Assembly: GCF_001544915.2 (NCBI RefSeq)
Contig: NZ_FCOE02000025.1
Span: 1 to 64,000 of the forward strand
Direction of reading: 5' to 3'
From: Caballeronia pedi
GTDB lineage: Bacteria; Pseudomonadota; Gammaproteobacteria; Burkholderiales; Burkholderiaceae
Length of the DNA: 64,000 nucleotides
The position numbers were made by a program, and so were the translations under genes. This document shows positions 26,897 to 36,598 of this stretch, piece by piece. Each line of letters starts with the position of its first letter. The stretch's first letter is position 1. The notes beneath the pieces are model-generated. The model was given only the letters and a program-made list of their open reading frames with translations, ran no database searches and was not told the origin of the DNA.

Positions 26897-28183
26897 ATGA
26901 ACGACGATCAATCGACGCCACGCCGTCCGGGCCGGCGAGGTTTTCTGACAGCGGGCGCGGCAGCGGGACTCGCCTCGGGCGCGGGTGTTGCGCGGGCCGC
27001 GCTCACACGCACGCACGCCGACGACGCGCAACGGCAAACCGAGCCGTTCTACGGCGCGCATCAGGCGGGCATCGTAACGCCGCAGCAGAGCCACACATAC
27101 ATGGCGGCGTTCGACGTGAAGACTGACAATCGCGACGAACTTGAATCGCTGCTGCGCGCATGGACGATCGCCGCGGCGCGCATGGCGCGCGGCGACACGG
27201 CCGCCGCGCTGAACACGCCCGACGACAAATCCGCGCCCGATTCCGCCGATGTGCTGGGCCTCGGCGCATCGGCGCTGACGATCACGTTCGGCTTCGGCCC
27301 GGACCTCTTCAAGACGAGCGACGGAAAGGATCGCTTCGGTCTCGCATCGAAGCGTCCTGACGCGCTCGTCGATCTGCCGCGCTTCAATGGCGATCAACTC
27401 ATCCCCGAGAAGACCGGTGGCGATCTGATGATCCAGGCGTGCGCGAACGATGCGCAGGTCGCGTTCCACGCGGTGCGGCAACTCGCGCGCATGGGCACGG
27501 TCGCCAACGTGACGACGATCCGCTGGGGTCAGGCAGGATTTCTGTCAGGCCCGAAGGGGCAGACGCCACGCAACCTGATGGGCTTCAAGGACGGCACCAA
27601 CAATCCGGCGACGGCGCAGCCGCCGCTCATGAATCAGTTCGTCTGGTCCGACGGCGCCGACGCGCCGTGGATGAAAGGCGGCACGTACACCGTGGTGCGG
27701 CGCATCCGCATCACGCTGGAGCACTGGGACACGATGGAGCTGGGCTTTCAGGAGCAGGTCTTCGGCCGCCACAAGTACAGCGGCGCGCCCATCGGCAAGA
27801 AGAACGAGTTCGATGCAGTCGATCTCGACGCAGCCGACAAGGACGGCAATCCGACGATCGTGGAAAACTCGCACGTTCGGCTGTCGAATCACCAGAGCAA
27901 CAGCGGCATGCAGATCTTGCGCCGCTCGTACTCGTACAACGACGGCACCAATTTCTATATCGAACGCTGGCCGCCGTGGCGGCAGGAAACCGAATACGAC
28001 GCGGGGCTGATCTTCATCGCGCATCAGTCGGACCCGCGCACGGGCTTCATTCCGATCAACGCGAAGCTCGCGAAGTTCGACATGATGAACCAGTTCACCA
28101 CGCATGTCGGCAGCGCGATATTCGCCGTGCCGCCGGGCGCGAAGGAAGGCTCTTATATCGGCGCCCAGTTGTTCGAGGCGTGA
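26897..28183 (+). CDS. efeB: DyP-type haem peroxidase (EfeB family), Tat-exported
   Basis: A 428-residue peroxidase with a twin-arginine signal (RRPGRRGFLTAGAAAG). The catalytic aspartate is Asp232 in GFKDGTNNP, and the proximal haem ligand is His326 in NSHVRLSNH. The 94-residue spacing matches that of E. coli EfeB. In EfeUOB systems this periplasmic enzyme oxidises ferrous iron or haem-related substrates during iron uptake. Here it precedes a ferric-iron ABC transporter instead of an EfeU permease, so it may oxidise Fe(II) to feed the Fe(III)-binding protein. GAAGGAAGGCAGC lies before the ATG. Confidence 0.92.
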   Translation: MNDDQSTPRRPGRRGFLTAGAAAGLASGAGVARAALTRTHADDAQRQTEPFYGAHQAGIVTPQQSHTYMAAFDVKTDNRDELESLLRAWTIAAARMARGDTAAALNTPDDKSAPDSADVLGLGASALTITFGFGPDLFKTSDGKDRFGLASKRPDALVDLPRFNGDQLIPEKTGGDLMIQACANDAQVAFHAVRQLARMGTVANVTTIRWGQAGFLSGPKGQTPRNLMGFKDGTNNPATAQPPLMNQFVWSDGADAPWMKGGTYTVVRRIRITLEHWDTMELGFQEQVFGRHKYSGAPIGKKNEFDAVDLDAADKDGNPTIVENSHVRLSNHQSNSGMQILRRSYSYNDGTNFYIERWPPWRQETEYDAGLIFIAHQSDPRTGFIPINAKLAKFDMMNQFTTHVGSAIFAVPPGAKEGSYIGAQLFEA

Positions 28184-28229
28184 AGTCAGGCACGCGCACA
28201 AAAGCATAACTTCAAGAGGAACTCACTCC

Positions 28230-29246
28230 ATGTCTCAATCCCGGTTCGGCCTGTTGCGGCAACTGCCGCAAGTGGTGATGTTGACGCTCTCGATCGCGGT
28301 AAGCGCGCACGCGGCGTCGATCGTCGTGTATAACGCGCAGCACGAGCAGGTCATGAACATGCTCGCGAAGGACTTCGAGCAGCAGACGGGCATCGGCGTG
28401 AAGATTCGCAATGGCGAAGGACCGGCGCTCGCGGCGCAGCTCGTCGCGGAAGGCGCGAACACGCCGGCGGACGTGTACTTCACCGAGAATTCGCCGGAGC
28501 TGATGCTGCTCGAAGAAAGAGGCCTGCTAGGCAAGGTCGATGCGGCGACGCTCTCGATCATCCCCGCGCGCTACAACTCGCCGACCGGGCAATGGGTCGG
28601 CGTCACGGCGCGTGAAAGCGTGCTCGCCTACAACACGGGCAAGATCCAGCCGTCGCAACTACCGCCATCGCTCTTCGATCTCGCGAAGCCCGAATGGAAG
28701 GGCAAGGTCGGCATCGCGCCGAGCGACGCGGATTTTCTGCCGCTGGTGAGCGCGGTGCTTGCGTTGAAGGGTCAGGAACAGACGCTGCAATGGCTCAAGG
28801 GCCTGAAGACCAACGCACAGATCTTCGACGATGACGAAGGCGTGGTCGCGGCCGTCAATCGCGGCGGCGTGACAACCGGCATCATCAATAACTATTACTG
28901 GGCCCGTCTGCATGCCGAACTCGGCGACAAGGCCACACGCAGCGCCATTTATCACTATGGCAATGGCGATGTCGGCGGCCTCGTCAACGTGTCGGGGGCG
29001 GCGATCATGAAAAATGCCCATAACGTCGATGGCGCGCAGCAGTTCCTCAAGTATCTCGTCAGCGAACGTGCGCAGGCACTGATGGCGAAAAGCCGCGTGA
29101 GCTACGAATATCCGCTGCTCGCGGGCGTCGCACCCGATCCGCTGCTCAAACCGTTCGACCGGTTGCAGCCGCCCGCACTCACGCTCGAACAGCTCGGCGA
29201 CGACAGTCAGGCAGGCAAGCTCCTGCGTCAGGCCGGGCTGATCTGA
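28230..29246 (+). CDS. fbpA: ferric-iron ABC transporter substrate-binding protein
   Basis: A 338-residue periplasmic protein with a signal peptide (QVVMLTLSIAVSAHA). The mature start SIVVYNAQHEQ is typical of FbpA/AfuA/FutA proteins. The adjacent iron-binding tyrosines are in GIINNYYWAR, and the PADVYFTENSPELMLLEERGLL segment lines the cleft. AGAGGA precedes the ATG at 28230 by 10 bases. It delivers Fe(III) to the permease and ATPase encoded directly downstream. Confidence 0.92.
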   Translation: MSQSRFGLLRQLPQVVMLTLSIAVSAHAASIVVYNAQHEQVMNMLAKDFEQQTGIGVKIRNGEGPALAAQLVAEGANTPADVYFTENSPELMLLEERGLLGKVDAATLSIIPARYNSPTGQWVGVTARESVLAYNTGKIQPSQLPPSLFDLAKPEWKGKVGIAPSDADFLPLVSAVLALKGQEQTLQWLKGLKTNAQIFDDDEGVVAAVNRGGVTTGIINNYYWARLHAELGDKATRSAIYHYGNGDVGGLVNVSGAAIMKNAHNVDGAQQFLKYLVSERAQALMAKSRVSYEYPLLAGVAPDPLLKPFDRLQPPALTLEQLGDDSQAGKLLRQAGLI

Positions 29247-29251
29247 AGCCG

Positions 29252-30886
29252 GTGAGCGAATTGATCGAGCCGGGCGAAGCGGTCTCGGCACTGGAGCCGT
29301 CCGCGAATGGCGCACCGCTGCGGACATCGAAGCGAGCGCCCCGTATCTTGCTCGCGTGTGCATCGCTCGCCGCGCTGCTCGTGCTGGCGCCGCTCGCGTT
29401 CACGTTCTGGCGCGCGAGCGCGAACGGGCTGGATGACGCAGCCGAACTGTTGTTTCGTCCGCTCGTCGGCGAGTTGCTGCTCAACACGCTGTGGATCACG
29501 CTCGGCGCGACGTTGACATCGGCGGTGATCGGCACGGCGGCGGCATGGTTCATCGAGCGCACGCGTCTGCCCGGACGACGCATCTGGGCGATGCTTGCCG
29601 CCGCGCCGCTCGCGATGCCCGCCTTCGTCTCGAGTTACGCATGGGTATCGATAAGCCTCGACTTGCAGGACTTCGCGGGCGCGTTGCTCGTGATTACGTC
29701 GGCGTATTTTCCGCTGGTGTACTTGCCTGTCGCCGCGGCCTTGCGCGGCATGGATCCCGCACTGGAGGAAAGCGCGCGGTCGCTCGGTTGCGGGCGATGC
29801 GCCGTGTTCGCACGCGTGGTGTTGCCGCAATTGCGGCCCGCTTTGCTCGGCGGCATGCTGCTCGTCGCGCTCGGCGTGCTGTCGGAGTTCGGCGCGTTCC
29901 AGATGCTGCGTTATCGCACGTTCACCACGGAAATCTACGCGGAGTACCGCACGAGTTTCGACGGCGGCGGCGCGTCGCTCGTCGCTTGTGTTTTGTTGCT
30001 GCTGTGTCTGATCGTGCTCGCGCTCGAATTCCGGCTGCGCGGACGCGCGCGTTACGAACGCGTCGATCGCGGCGCGCGCCGCGCGGCGCTGCGTTACGAA
30101 CTCGGACGATGGCGCTGGCCGGTCGTCGGGGGCTTCGCCGCGCTCGTCGTCGTCACGCTGGGCGTGCCGCTCGGCATGATCGCGTTCTGGCTCACGCAGG
30201 AAGGCGCGGCGGCCGTCACGCCCGCGGAGGTGTCGCCTAAACTATTGTTCGATGCGACGATGTCTTCCGTCGGCTTCGGCCTGCTCGCGGCGGTCGTCAC
30301 CGTGCTGCTGTCGTTTCCGCTCGCGCTGCTGCTCGTGCGCTATCCCGGACGCATCGCAACCGCGATGGAGCGCGTCGTCTTTCTCGCACAGGGCGTGCCG
30401 GGCCTCGTGATCGCACTGGCGATCGTGTCGCTCGCGGTGCGTGCGTTGCAACCGCTGTATCAGGGCGTGACGCTGCTGATCGCCGCCTATGCGATTCTCT
30501 TTCTGCCGCTCGCGCTCGTCAGCGTGCGCGCCGCGTTGATGCAGGCGCAACCGCGTCTGGAGGACACTGCGCGCTCACTCGGCCTCGACGTCACGCAAAC
30601 GTTTCTGCGCGTGATGCTGCCGCTCGCCGGTCCGGGATTCGGCGCGGCGGCGGCGATGGTCTTCATCTCCGTCGTCACGGAACTGAACGCCACGCTGCTG
30701 CTCGCGCCGCTCGACACCCACACGCTCGCGACGCAAGTCTGGTCCGATACATCCACGCTCGCGTTCGCCGCCGCCGCGCCCTATGCGGCCTTGCTGACGC
30801 TCATCTCGTTCTGCGCGTCAGGCCTGCTTTTCGTATTGCTCGGACGTTCCGCGCTGCTCGATCCTCGACCTTCATCCAACTCATGA
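29252..30886 (+). CDS. fbpB: ferric-iron ABC transporter permease
   Basis: A 544-residue fused permease with about 12 helices and two EAA loops, EESARSLGCGRCAVFARVVLPQLRP (near residue 170) and EDTARSLGLDVTQTFLRVMLPLAGP (near residue 435). This is the internal-duplication layout of FbpB/SfuB. It starts with GTG, 5 bases after the binding-protein stop. The final ATGA overlaps the start of the ATPase gene. It moves ferric iron across the inner membrane. Confidence 0.92.
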   Translation: MSELIEPGEAVSALEPSANGAPLRTSKRAPRILLACASLAALLVLAPLAFTFWRASANGLDDAAELLFRPLVGELLLNTLWITLGATLTSAVIGTAAAWFIERTRLPGRRIWAMLAAAPLAMPAFVSSYAWVSISLDLQDFAGALLVITSAYFPLVYLPVAAALRGMDPALEESARSLGCGRCAVFARVVLPQLRPALLGGMLLVALGVLSEFGAFQMLRYRTFTTEIYAEYRTSFDGGGASLVACVLLLLCLIVLALEFRLRGRARYERVDRGARRAALRYELGRWRWPVVGGFAALVVVTLGVPLGMIAFWLTQEGAAAVTPAEVSPKLLFDATMSSVGFGLLAAVVTVLLSFPLALLLVRYPGRIATAMERVVFLAQGVPGLVIALAIVSLAVRALQPLYQGVTLLIAAYAILFLPLALVSVRAALMQAQPRLEDTARSLGLDVTQTFLRVMLPLAGPGFGAAAAMVFISVVTELNATLLLAPLDTHTLATQVWSDTSTLAFAAAAPYAALLTLISFCASGLLFVLLGRSALLDPRPSSNS

Positions 30887-31974
30887 GCGAACTTCGCGTG
30901 CAGGGTCTGCGCAAGACCTTCGATGACCATCCCGTGCTGCATGGCGTCGATCTCACGGTTTCGCGCGGCACGCTCTTCGCGCTGCTCGGTCCCTCGGGGA
31001 GCGGCAAGACGACGCTGCTGCGCCTCTTGTGCGGCTTCGAGCGCGCGGATGGCGGCGCTATCGAAATCGACGGGCGCTGCGTAGACGGCCCCGGCCCGTT
31101 CGTGCCGACGGAGCATCGCCGCATCGGGTATGTGCCGCAGGAAGGCGCGCTGTTTCCGCATTTGTCGGTGGCGGGAAATATCGTGTTCGGGCTGCCGCGT
31201 GGCGAGCGCCGCGTGCAGCATCGGGTGGCGGAGTTGCTGGCGCTGGTCGGTTTGCCCCTCGACTATGCGCGGCGCGCGCCGCAACAGCTTTCCGGCGGGC
31301 AGCAGCAACGTGTCGCTCTGGCGCGGGCGCTCGCGCCGTCGCCCGGATTGATCCTGCTCGACGAACCGTTCTCTTCGCTCGATGCGGCCTTGCGGGTCGA
31401 GACGCGCAAGGCCGTCGCGGGCGCGCTGGCGCAGACCGGCACGACGGCCGTGCTCGTCACGCACGATCAGGCAGAGGCGCTTTCTTTGGGACAGCAAGTC
31501 GCCGTCCTCTGGAACGGCAGGCTCGTGCAGAATGCGTCTGCAGAGGAGATCTATCGACGGCCGGCGACGCGGGAACTGGCGTCGTTCGTCGGCGACGCCG
31601 TGCTGCTGCGCGGAATCGCCGAAGGCAATTTCGCGAGCTGCGCGCTCGGCAGGCTTCCGCTTTCGAGGCCTATCGAAGAAGGCGTCGTCGATGTGATGAT
31701 CCGTCCCGAGCAGATCGGCCTATCATCACCGGCAGCAGTGGGGATGCACGGTGCAATCGTACTTGACGTCAAGTTCAATGGCCGTGATGCTCTGGTCCGG
31801 CTCAGACTTGAGCGGGCGGAAGACTGCCTGGTCATCGCATCCGTTCCCGGGCACGCGGTCCCGCGAGTCGGCGACCGAGTCCACCTTGCTGTCGAAGGGA
31901 TGGTCATGGCTTACGCCGTAACCAAATTGCCACCGCGACATCTTCGTATCGAGCATTCAAAGGCGCAATGCTAG
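30883..31974 (+). CDS. fbpC: ferric-iron ABC transporter ATP-binding protein
   Basis: A 363-residue ATPase with Walker A GPSGSGKTTLLRLLCG (near residues 36-51), signature LSGGQQQRVALARAL, Walker B LILLDEPFSSLD, the VTHDQAEAL switch and a C-terminal TOBE-like domain (VMIRPEQIGLSS onward). Its start overlaps the permease stop by four bases (ATGA), a sign of coupled translation. It closes the six-gene iron operon. Confidence 0.92.
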   Translation: MSELRVQGLRKTFDDHPVLHGVDLTVSRGTLFALLGPSGSGKTTLLRLLCGFERADGGAIEIDGRCVDGPGPFVPTEHRRIGYVPQEGALFPHLSVAGNIVFGLPRGERRVQHRVAELLALVGLPLDYARRAPQQLSGGQQQRVALARALAPSPGLILLDEPFSSLDAALRVETRKAVAGALAQTGTTAVLVTHDQAEALSLGQQVAVLWNGRLVQNASAEEIYRRPATRELASFVGDAVLLRGIAEGNFASCALGRLPLSRPIEEGVVDVMIRPEQIGLSSPAAVGMHGAIVLDVKFNGRDALVRLRLERAEDCLVIASVPGHAVPRVGDRVHLAVEGMVMAYAVTKLPPRHLRIEHSKAQC

Positions 31975-32746
31975 TCGCGCAGCGATTCCGCTGTCTGTAG
32001 CGATGTGTCGGGATCAAGCGAGCGCACGAGAGCGCGCGCTTGTAAGCGTTGCGATCGTCAATTTACCACTAGAATTTCTAGCATCGACATTGCGCGTGGC
32101 CAGTCACCGGTCTACGGATTCACGCACGTTCCGTCCAGGCCGAAGGGACATGCCATGAACCGGTTCGTCCGATAGACTTCATAATCTCGCTCGCTAAGGC
32201 GCGCAGACATGTCGCACGTGCTGGTCAAAGCTGGTGAAATGCTGATAACCCATGAGGTACGCAGAGCGCTCGCGTCCGGCCACAGCCTACCGCTTCGCAG
32301 TCCTTGGCGACGACTTGAAGCCGAACTTCGCTGCTACGAACGGCGAACGAGTCATGACGAACTGCAACTGCCGTTCAGGGTCGCGCGCCATCAACGGCCG
32401 CTTGCGAGACGGAACCGACCTCCGAGAGTCCGAACGACGACACCTTGGAGCAATGGCTCTTGGCGCCGAATCCATTCATATCCCTCGCGCAGCCACCGAT
32501 TGCCTTCGTCCTGCTGGACTCGCGCTCGTGCCAAAGCAAATGACAGCCGCATCCGGGCGTGACAATGTCGAACCCGGCCTGTTAGCCGGGCCATAGCTGA
32601 CATCCCGCGTCACGGCCCTTGCGGCATAGGTTGATCCTTCACGTGGGGCACATAGAGCGACCCATGGCGGCAGGATCGGTCACCCGCCGCAATGCCGCCA
32701 GCACGAATAGAAGCAAACGCGGCGTTTCCAACTGATCGATCGAACC
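31975..32746. other. long gene-free stretch after the iron operon
   Basis: About 770 bases in which no frame gives a recognisable protein. It contains a 13-bp near-palindrome, CTAGAATTTCTAG (32069-32081), and a small hairpin CCCGGC-N6-GCCGGG (32573-32590) with no T-run. Composition remains GC-rich after about 32200, so a decayed gene is possible but cannot be identified. Confidence 0.4.
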
Positions 32747-33319
32747 TTACCTCGATGATTCGAAGTCTCCCCGGGTCCCTTCCAGACTGATCTGCGGCGC
32801 CAGCAGGCATGGAGAGCCGCATGGTGTGCCGTTTCCAGATGGCATCGAGCCGGGAACCTGCTCACGGCTCAGCACTCCTCTGATGACGCGGCCGTCGCGC
32901 TCGACGACGATCTGAACATCAAGTATCGCACCTGCCTGCGGCGCTCCCGGAAACTCGATGTGCATCGAGCCCGTGCAGTCACTATTTACCTGATACGTGC
33001 CGGTCTGCCCTTGCGCAAAACCGGCGGAATTGACCGCGCCCGGCCGCGCCATGCCAGTGTTCATCAGGAAGTCTTTGCGCGTGAACGAACCTCTGCCATC
33101 AAACGTCTGCACGGCTACGCCGTCGATCAACTGCGGACTCGCGTACGGGTAGATCGTTCCGCCGACAATGATGCCTACCAGCGAACCGTGAGCGGCAAAG
33201 GCGTATGTCCCTCTCAGGGTAGCGTTTGAACACTGGTGATCATCGGCGCGTGCGACGCCGGCAGAAAGCAGCAATGCGCCCGCCAAGGCCGCGTAAGCAC
33301 TCGAGAATCGGTGTTTCAT
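32747..33319 (-). CDS. exported protein of unknown function
   Basis: A 190-residue protein with a Sec signal peptide (SAYAALAGALLLSAGVARA). The mature start DDHQCSNATLRGTYAFAAHGSL suggests a beta-rich domain. Two cysteines frame the core (HQCSN and SDCTGS), and a CGSPC pair lies near the C-terminus. The CxxATLRGTYxF opening recurs in uncharacterised exported proteins of soil bacteria, but no function is known to me. GGGGACTGAA precedes the ATG. It stands alone, divergent from the MFS gene at 33488. Confidence 0.75.
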   Translation of the reverse strand: MKHRFSSAYAALAGALLLSAGVARADDHQCSNATLRGTYAFAAHGSLVGIIVGGTIYPYASPQLIDGVAVQTFDGRGSFTRKDFLMNTGMARPGAVNSAGFAQGQTGTYQVNSDCTGSMHIEFPGAPQAGAILDVQIVVERDGRVIRGVLSREQVPGSMPSGNGTPCGSPCLLAPQISLEGTRGDFESSR

Positions 33320-33487
33320 TTCAGTCCCCTTTGTTATCGACCTTTATCCATACTGCGGTGGCGGCGGGCGACGAACAATGGAGACGCGATGAAGAAATCA
33401 TGAATGACGGGCGCTTTTCGGGCGTCGGAGGGAAGAAAACTGCCCTACTCTTAATCGAAACCGATCGCCGGCATCAGGAGGCGCCTC

Positions 33488-34813
33488 GTGTCGAGAAAAC
33501 CATACAACCGTTCACGAACCACGACGGCCATGACTGCCCGCCAACGCTGGACCATACTGGTGGCCAGTACAGGTGGCGCACTCGAAGTCTTCGATTTCGT
33601 GATCTATGGCTTCTTCGCCCGCAACATTGGCGTCGCATTTTTCTCTCGGCACTCGGGCACATCGGGCGAGATGCTGTCTTTCATGGTGCTTGCTATCGGC
33701 TATCTGTCTAGACCTGTCGGCGGCATCCTGTTTGGCCGCCTGGGCGATCTGTATGGCCGGCGTATTGCTTTTCTGTCGTCCGCGATGATCGCCTCCGTTG
33801 CGACCTTCCTCATTGGAGTGCTTCCTACATATTCTGACTGGGGCATCGCCGCGCCGGCGCTTCTCGTGCTGTTGCGACTGATCCAGGGATTGTGTCTCGG
33901 CGGAGAGCTCCCGGGTGCGGTCGTCTACGCGGTGGAAACTGCCCGCGCGCGGCCAGGGTTTCTATGCGGCATCGTGTTCGTCGCCGTCAACCTAGCCCTG
34001 CTCCTCGCGACCTGCGTCAATCTCTTCGTGCAAAGGTCGCTCACTCCACTTCAGATGGACGACTACGGGTGGCGGCTTGGCTTTCTCATCGGCGGCATGA
34101 TCGGTCTACTGAGCTTCGCGATACGCAGGCGTCTCGCCGAAACCGACGAGTACGCGCGCGCAGTCAGCGCGCGCCATGGTGAGCCCTTCAACACGCTCGT
34201 CCGTCGACATTTCACGCGTCTGGTGACGGGCACGGGCGCATGCCTTCTGGTAGGTGCGTCAAGCGGTATCTTGCTCGGTTATCTGCCAACCTATCTGCGC
34301 GGACTTCGCTATGAGCAGGCACAGATCATCGACGCGCAAATCAGGTATCTCATCGTCGTTGCGGCGTGCATCCTCGTTACATCACATCTCGGCGACCGCG
34401 TGTCCCGCCGCCAAGTGTTCAGACTCGGTACAGTTCTGTCCGCACTCTTCGCGCCTGTCTTTTTCATCGCGGTGACGAATCGTTCGTGCAGCCTGTCTGC
34501 GCTATACGTAATGGCCGGGGTCATCGCGTCGCTCGTGAACGGCACGTACGCTTGCGCGATCGCCGAGTCGTTTCCGCTCGACGTCCGGTTCAGCGGCGTC
34601 GCCACCGCGATGAATCTCGGGCTCACCCTGGCGCTCGGGCTGACACCCCTCGCGGCGCATCTTCTGGATGCGCGACTGCGCGCTTCGCCCGCGCTCGTCA
34701 TGGTGGCGTGCGCGCTGCTGTCGTTCGCCGCATCGTTCGGAATGGCGCGCAACACCCCGTCGGCCGACGCAACGAATGTGAACATACGATCACCCCTGAG
34801 AGAGCGCCCATGA
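33488..34813 (+). CDS. MFS transporter, metabolite:H+ symporter-like
   Basis: A 441-residue carrier with 12 helices. It starts TGGALEVFDFVIYGFFA, and the helix 2/3 loop is GRLGDLYGRRIAFL, as in the MHS family; the DVRFSGVATAMNLG block is before helix 11. The GTG at 33488 is chosen because AGGAGG stands 6 bases before it. The stop overlaps the start of the winged-helix/TPR regulator by four bases, so the two are translated together. The substrate is unknown. Confidence 0.85.
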   Translation: MSRKPYNRSRTTTAMTARQRWTILVASTGGALEVFDFVIYGFFARNIGVAFFSRHSGTSGEMLSFMVLAIGYLSRPVGGILFGRLGDLYGRRIAFLSSAMIASVATFLIGVLPTYSDWGIAAPALLVLLRLIQGLCLGGELPGAVVYAVETARARPGFLCGIVFVAVNLALLLATCVNLFVQRSLTPLQMDDYGWRLGFLIGGMIGLLSFAIRRRLAETDEYARAVSARHGEPFNTLVRRHFTRLVTGTGACLLVGASSGILLGYLPTYLRGLRYEQAQIIDAQIRYLIVVAACILVTSHLGDRVSRRQVFRLGTVLSALFAPVFFIAVTNRSCSLSALYVMAGVIASLVNGTYACAIAESFPLDVRFSGVATAMNLGLTLALGLTPLAAHLLDARLRASPALVMVACALLSFAASFGMARNTPSADATNVNIRSPLRERP

Positions 34814-36582
34814 ACACGCCTGGCCCCGCGGACATGGACGACGTCGAGCTGGACATGCGCCGCTATGAGTTGCGGCGCCGCGGCGAACCAGTCAAGCTCG
34901 AACGTTTGCCGATGGAGTTGCTTATCCTGATGGCATCACGCAATGGGCAGCTCGTCACGCGCGCGGACATCGTGCGGGCGCTGTGGGGCGCGAATGCGTA
35001 CCGCGAAACCGACACGAGCATCAACACGGCCATCCGAAAGATCCGTATCGCGCTCGACGAAGATCCCGACGTCCCGCGCTATCTGATCACAGTTAAAGGC
35101 AAGGGCTACCGTCTGGAGGGCATTCGAGCATTGAAGCCGGGCGCCGAAGCCGCGCCTGCTGCTGCGCCCGCCGCTCCGATCCGCGTCCTCGTATTGCCTT
35201 TCGAGAACAACAGCGACGACCCCAGCCTGGATACGTTTTGCGCCGCGCTCGCTGACGAGACCTCCGCGAATGTCGGCATGCTCGATCCGCAGCGGATCCT
35301 GGTGATCGCGCGCACCACGGCTGCTCGCTATCAGCGGGCCAACAAGAGCATCGCCCAGATCGCCCACGAGCTCGATGTCGACTATGTGCTGGAAGGATCG
35401 CTGATGCGCGAGGGCGGACGGGTTCGCATCCTGGCGCAACTGATTCGCTCCTTCGATCAAGTGCAGCTCCTGGGCTGCGCGCACGAGCCGATGGCGAGAG
35501 GCGCGCTCGATATTCAGAAGGAGGTGGGCGCGGCGCTCGCGAAGGAAGTCTCCCCCGCGCTCGCCGAGCGGCAGCAACACAGGTTGTCACGCAGGCTGCC
35601 GATCGATCCGGCCGCGCACGACGCGTATTTGCGCGGTCGCTACTACTGGACGCGCCGCGTGCATTTCGATGCCGGCTTCGCCGCGCATCATGCGCTGAAC
35701 GACGAGGACTTCATCCGTGCACACAGCTACTTCGAGACCGCCCTGGATCTCGACCCGACCTATGCACTGGGCTACGTGGGGATGTCGAACATCTACGGCT
35801 CCACGGCGACGCATGGCTTCTACGCGCCCTCGCAGGGCTATCCGAAAGCGCGCGAAGCGGCACTGCGCGCCCTGGAGCTGGACCCGAGCCTTCCCGAAGC
35901 ACATCAGGCCCTCGCGGGGGTTCACTACTTCTACGACTGGGACTGGCGCCGCGCGGAAGAGGAGTTCCTCGCGGCGCTGCGTCTGAATCCGAGCCACGCT
36001 GAAACCAGCCGCCTCTATGCGCGACTGTTGCTCGTGCTCGGACGGGAGGCAGAAGGACGCGCCCAGTTTGAACTCGCGGAAAGAGTCGATCCTCTTGGAT
36101 TCGAAGGTTCGCGTGTCTTCGGTCTCGTGCAATCGGGCCGCTATGACGAAGTGATTCGCGAGTATCTCAGCGCGGGACACGGCCCGAGCTCGCCGCTCAT
36201 CTATCAATTGCTCGCGACCGCTTTCGAGGTCGAAGAGCATTTCGAGGAAGCGATAGACGCAACCATCGACGCGCTCACGCGCTGCAATGAATTCACCCGT
36301 GCCGAAGCGATTCGGACAGTGTGGTGTTCGGGCGGTTATAAAAAAGTCCTCGAATGGTACTTACAAGATCTGCTGGCGAGACGACGATACCGCTACACCT
36401 CGCCCTTCCTGCTCGCCGAAATGTACGCGCGGCTCGAACGGCCGGACGAAATGTTCCATTGGCTTGAAGTCGCGCTCGCGGAACGCTCGCCCCTGCTTTG
36501 CGAGCTTCGCACGAACGCGTGGTTTAGGCGTTTTCGATCGATGGGACGTTTCCGCAATGTTGAACGGCGCATCGGCCACTGA
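34810..36582 (+). CDS. winged-helix (OmpR/CadC-type) regulator with TPR domain
   Basis: A 590-residue protein. Residues 10-100 form an OmpR/PhoB-type winged helix (RLPMELLILMASRNGQLVTR, then INTAIRKIRIALDED, then VKGKGYRLEG). A TolB/FlgO-like domain at about residues 118-250 (IRVLVLPFENNSDD, VDYVLEGSLMREGGRVRI) follows. Tetratricopeptide-like helices run from about 300 to 540 (YALGYVGMSNIYG, LELDPSLPEAHQALAGVHY). No membrane helix is visible, unlike CadC, so it is probably cytoplasmic. Its start overlaps the MFS stop (ATGA), so it may sense the transporter's substrate. The ligand is unknown. Confidence 0.85.
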   Translation: MNTPGPADMDDVELDMRRYELRRRGEPVKLERLPMELLILMASRNGQLVTRADIVRALWGANAYRETDTSINTAIRKIRIALDEDPDVPRYLITVKGKGYRLEGIRALKPGAEAAPAAAPAAPIRVLVLPFENNSDDPSLDTFCAALADETSANVGMLDPQRILVIARTTAARYQRANKSIAQIAHELDVDYVLEGSLMREGGRVRILAQLIRSFDQVQLLGCAHEPMARGALDIQKEVGAALAKEVSPALAERQQHRLSRRLPIDPAAHDAYLRGRYYWTRRVHFDAGFAAHHALNDEDFIRAHSYFETALDLDPTYALGYVGMSNIYGSTATHGFYAPSQGYPKAREAALRALELDPSLPEAHQALAGVHYFYDWDWRRAEEEFLAALRLNPSHAETSRLYARLLLVLGREAEGRAQFELAERVDPLGFEGSRVFGLVQSGRYDEVIREYLSAGHGPSSPLIYQLLATAFEVEEHFEEAIDATIDALTRCNEFTRAEAIRTVWCSGGYKKVLEWYLQDLLARRRYRYTSPFLLAEMYARLERPDEMFHWLEVALAERSPLLCELRTNAWFRRFRSMGRFRNVERRIGH

Positions 36583-36598
36583 CTTTCCGTGCGGCCGT

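Noticed and set aside
25652..27481. 609-codon minus-strand frame across the propeller and DyP genes
   Set aside because: Antisense shadow; the plus strand has signal peptides, catalytic residues and operon spacing.
32573..32590. CCCGGC hairpin as a terminator
   Set aside because: The stem is only 6 bp, no T-run follows, and no gene ends just before it.
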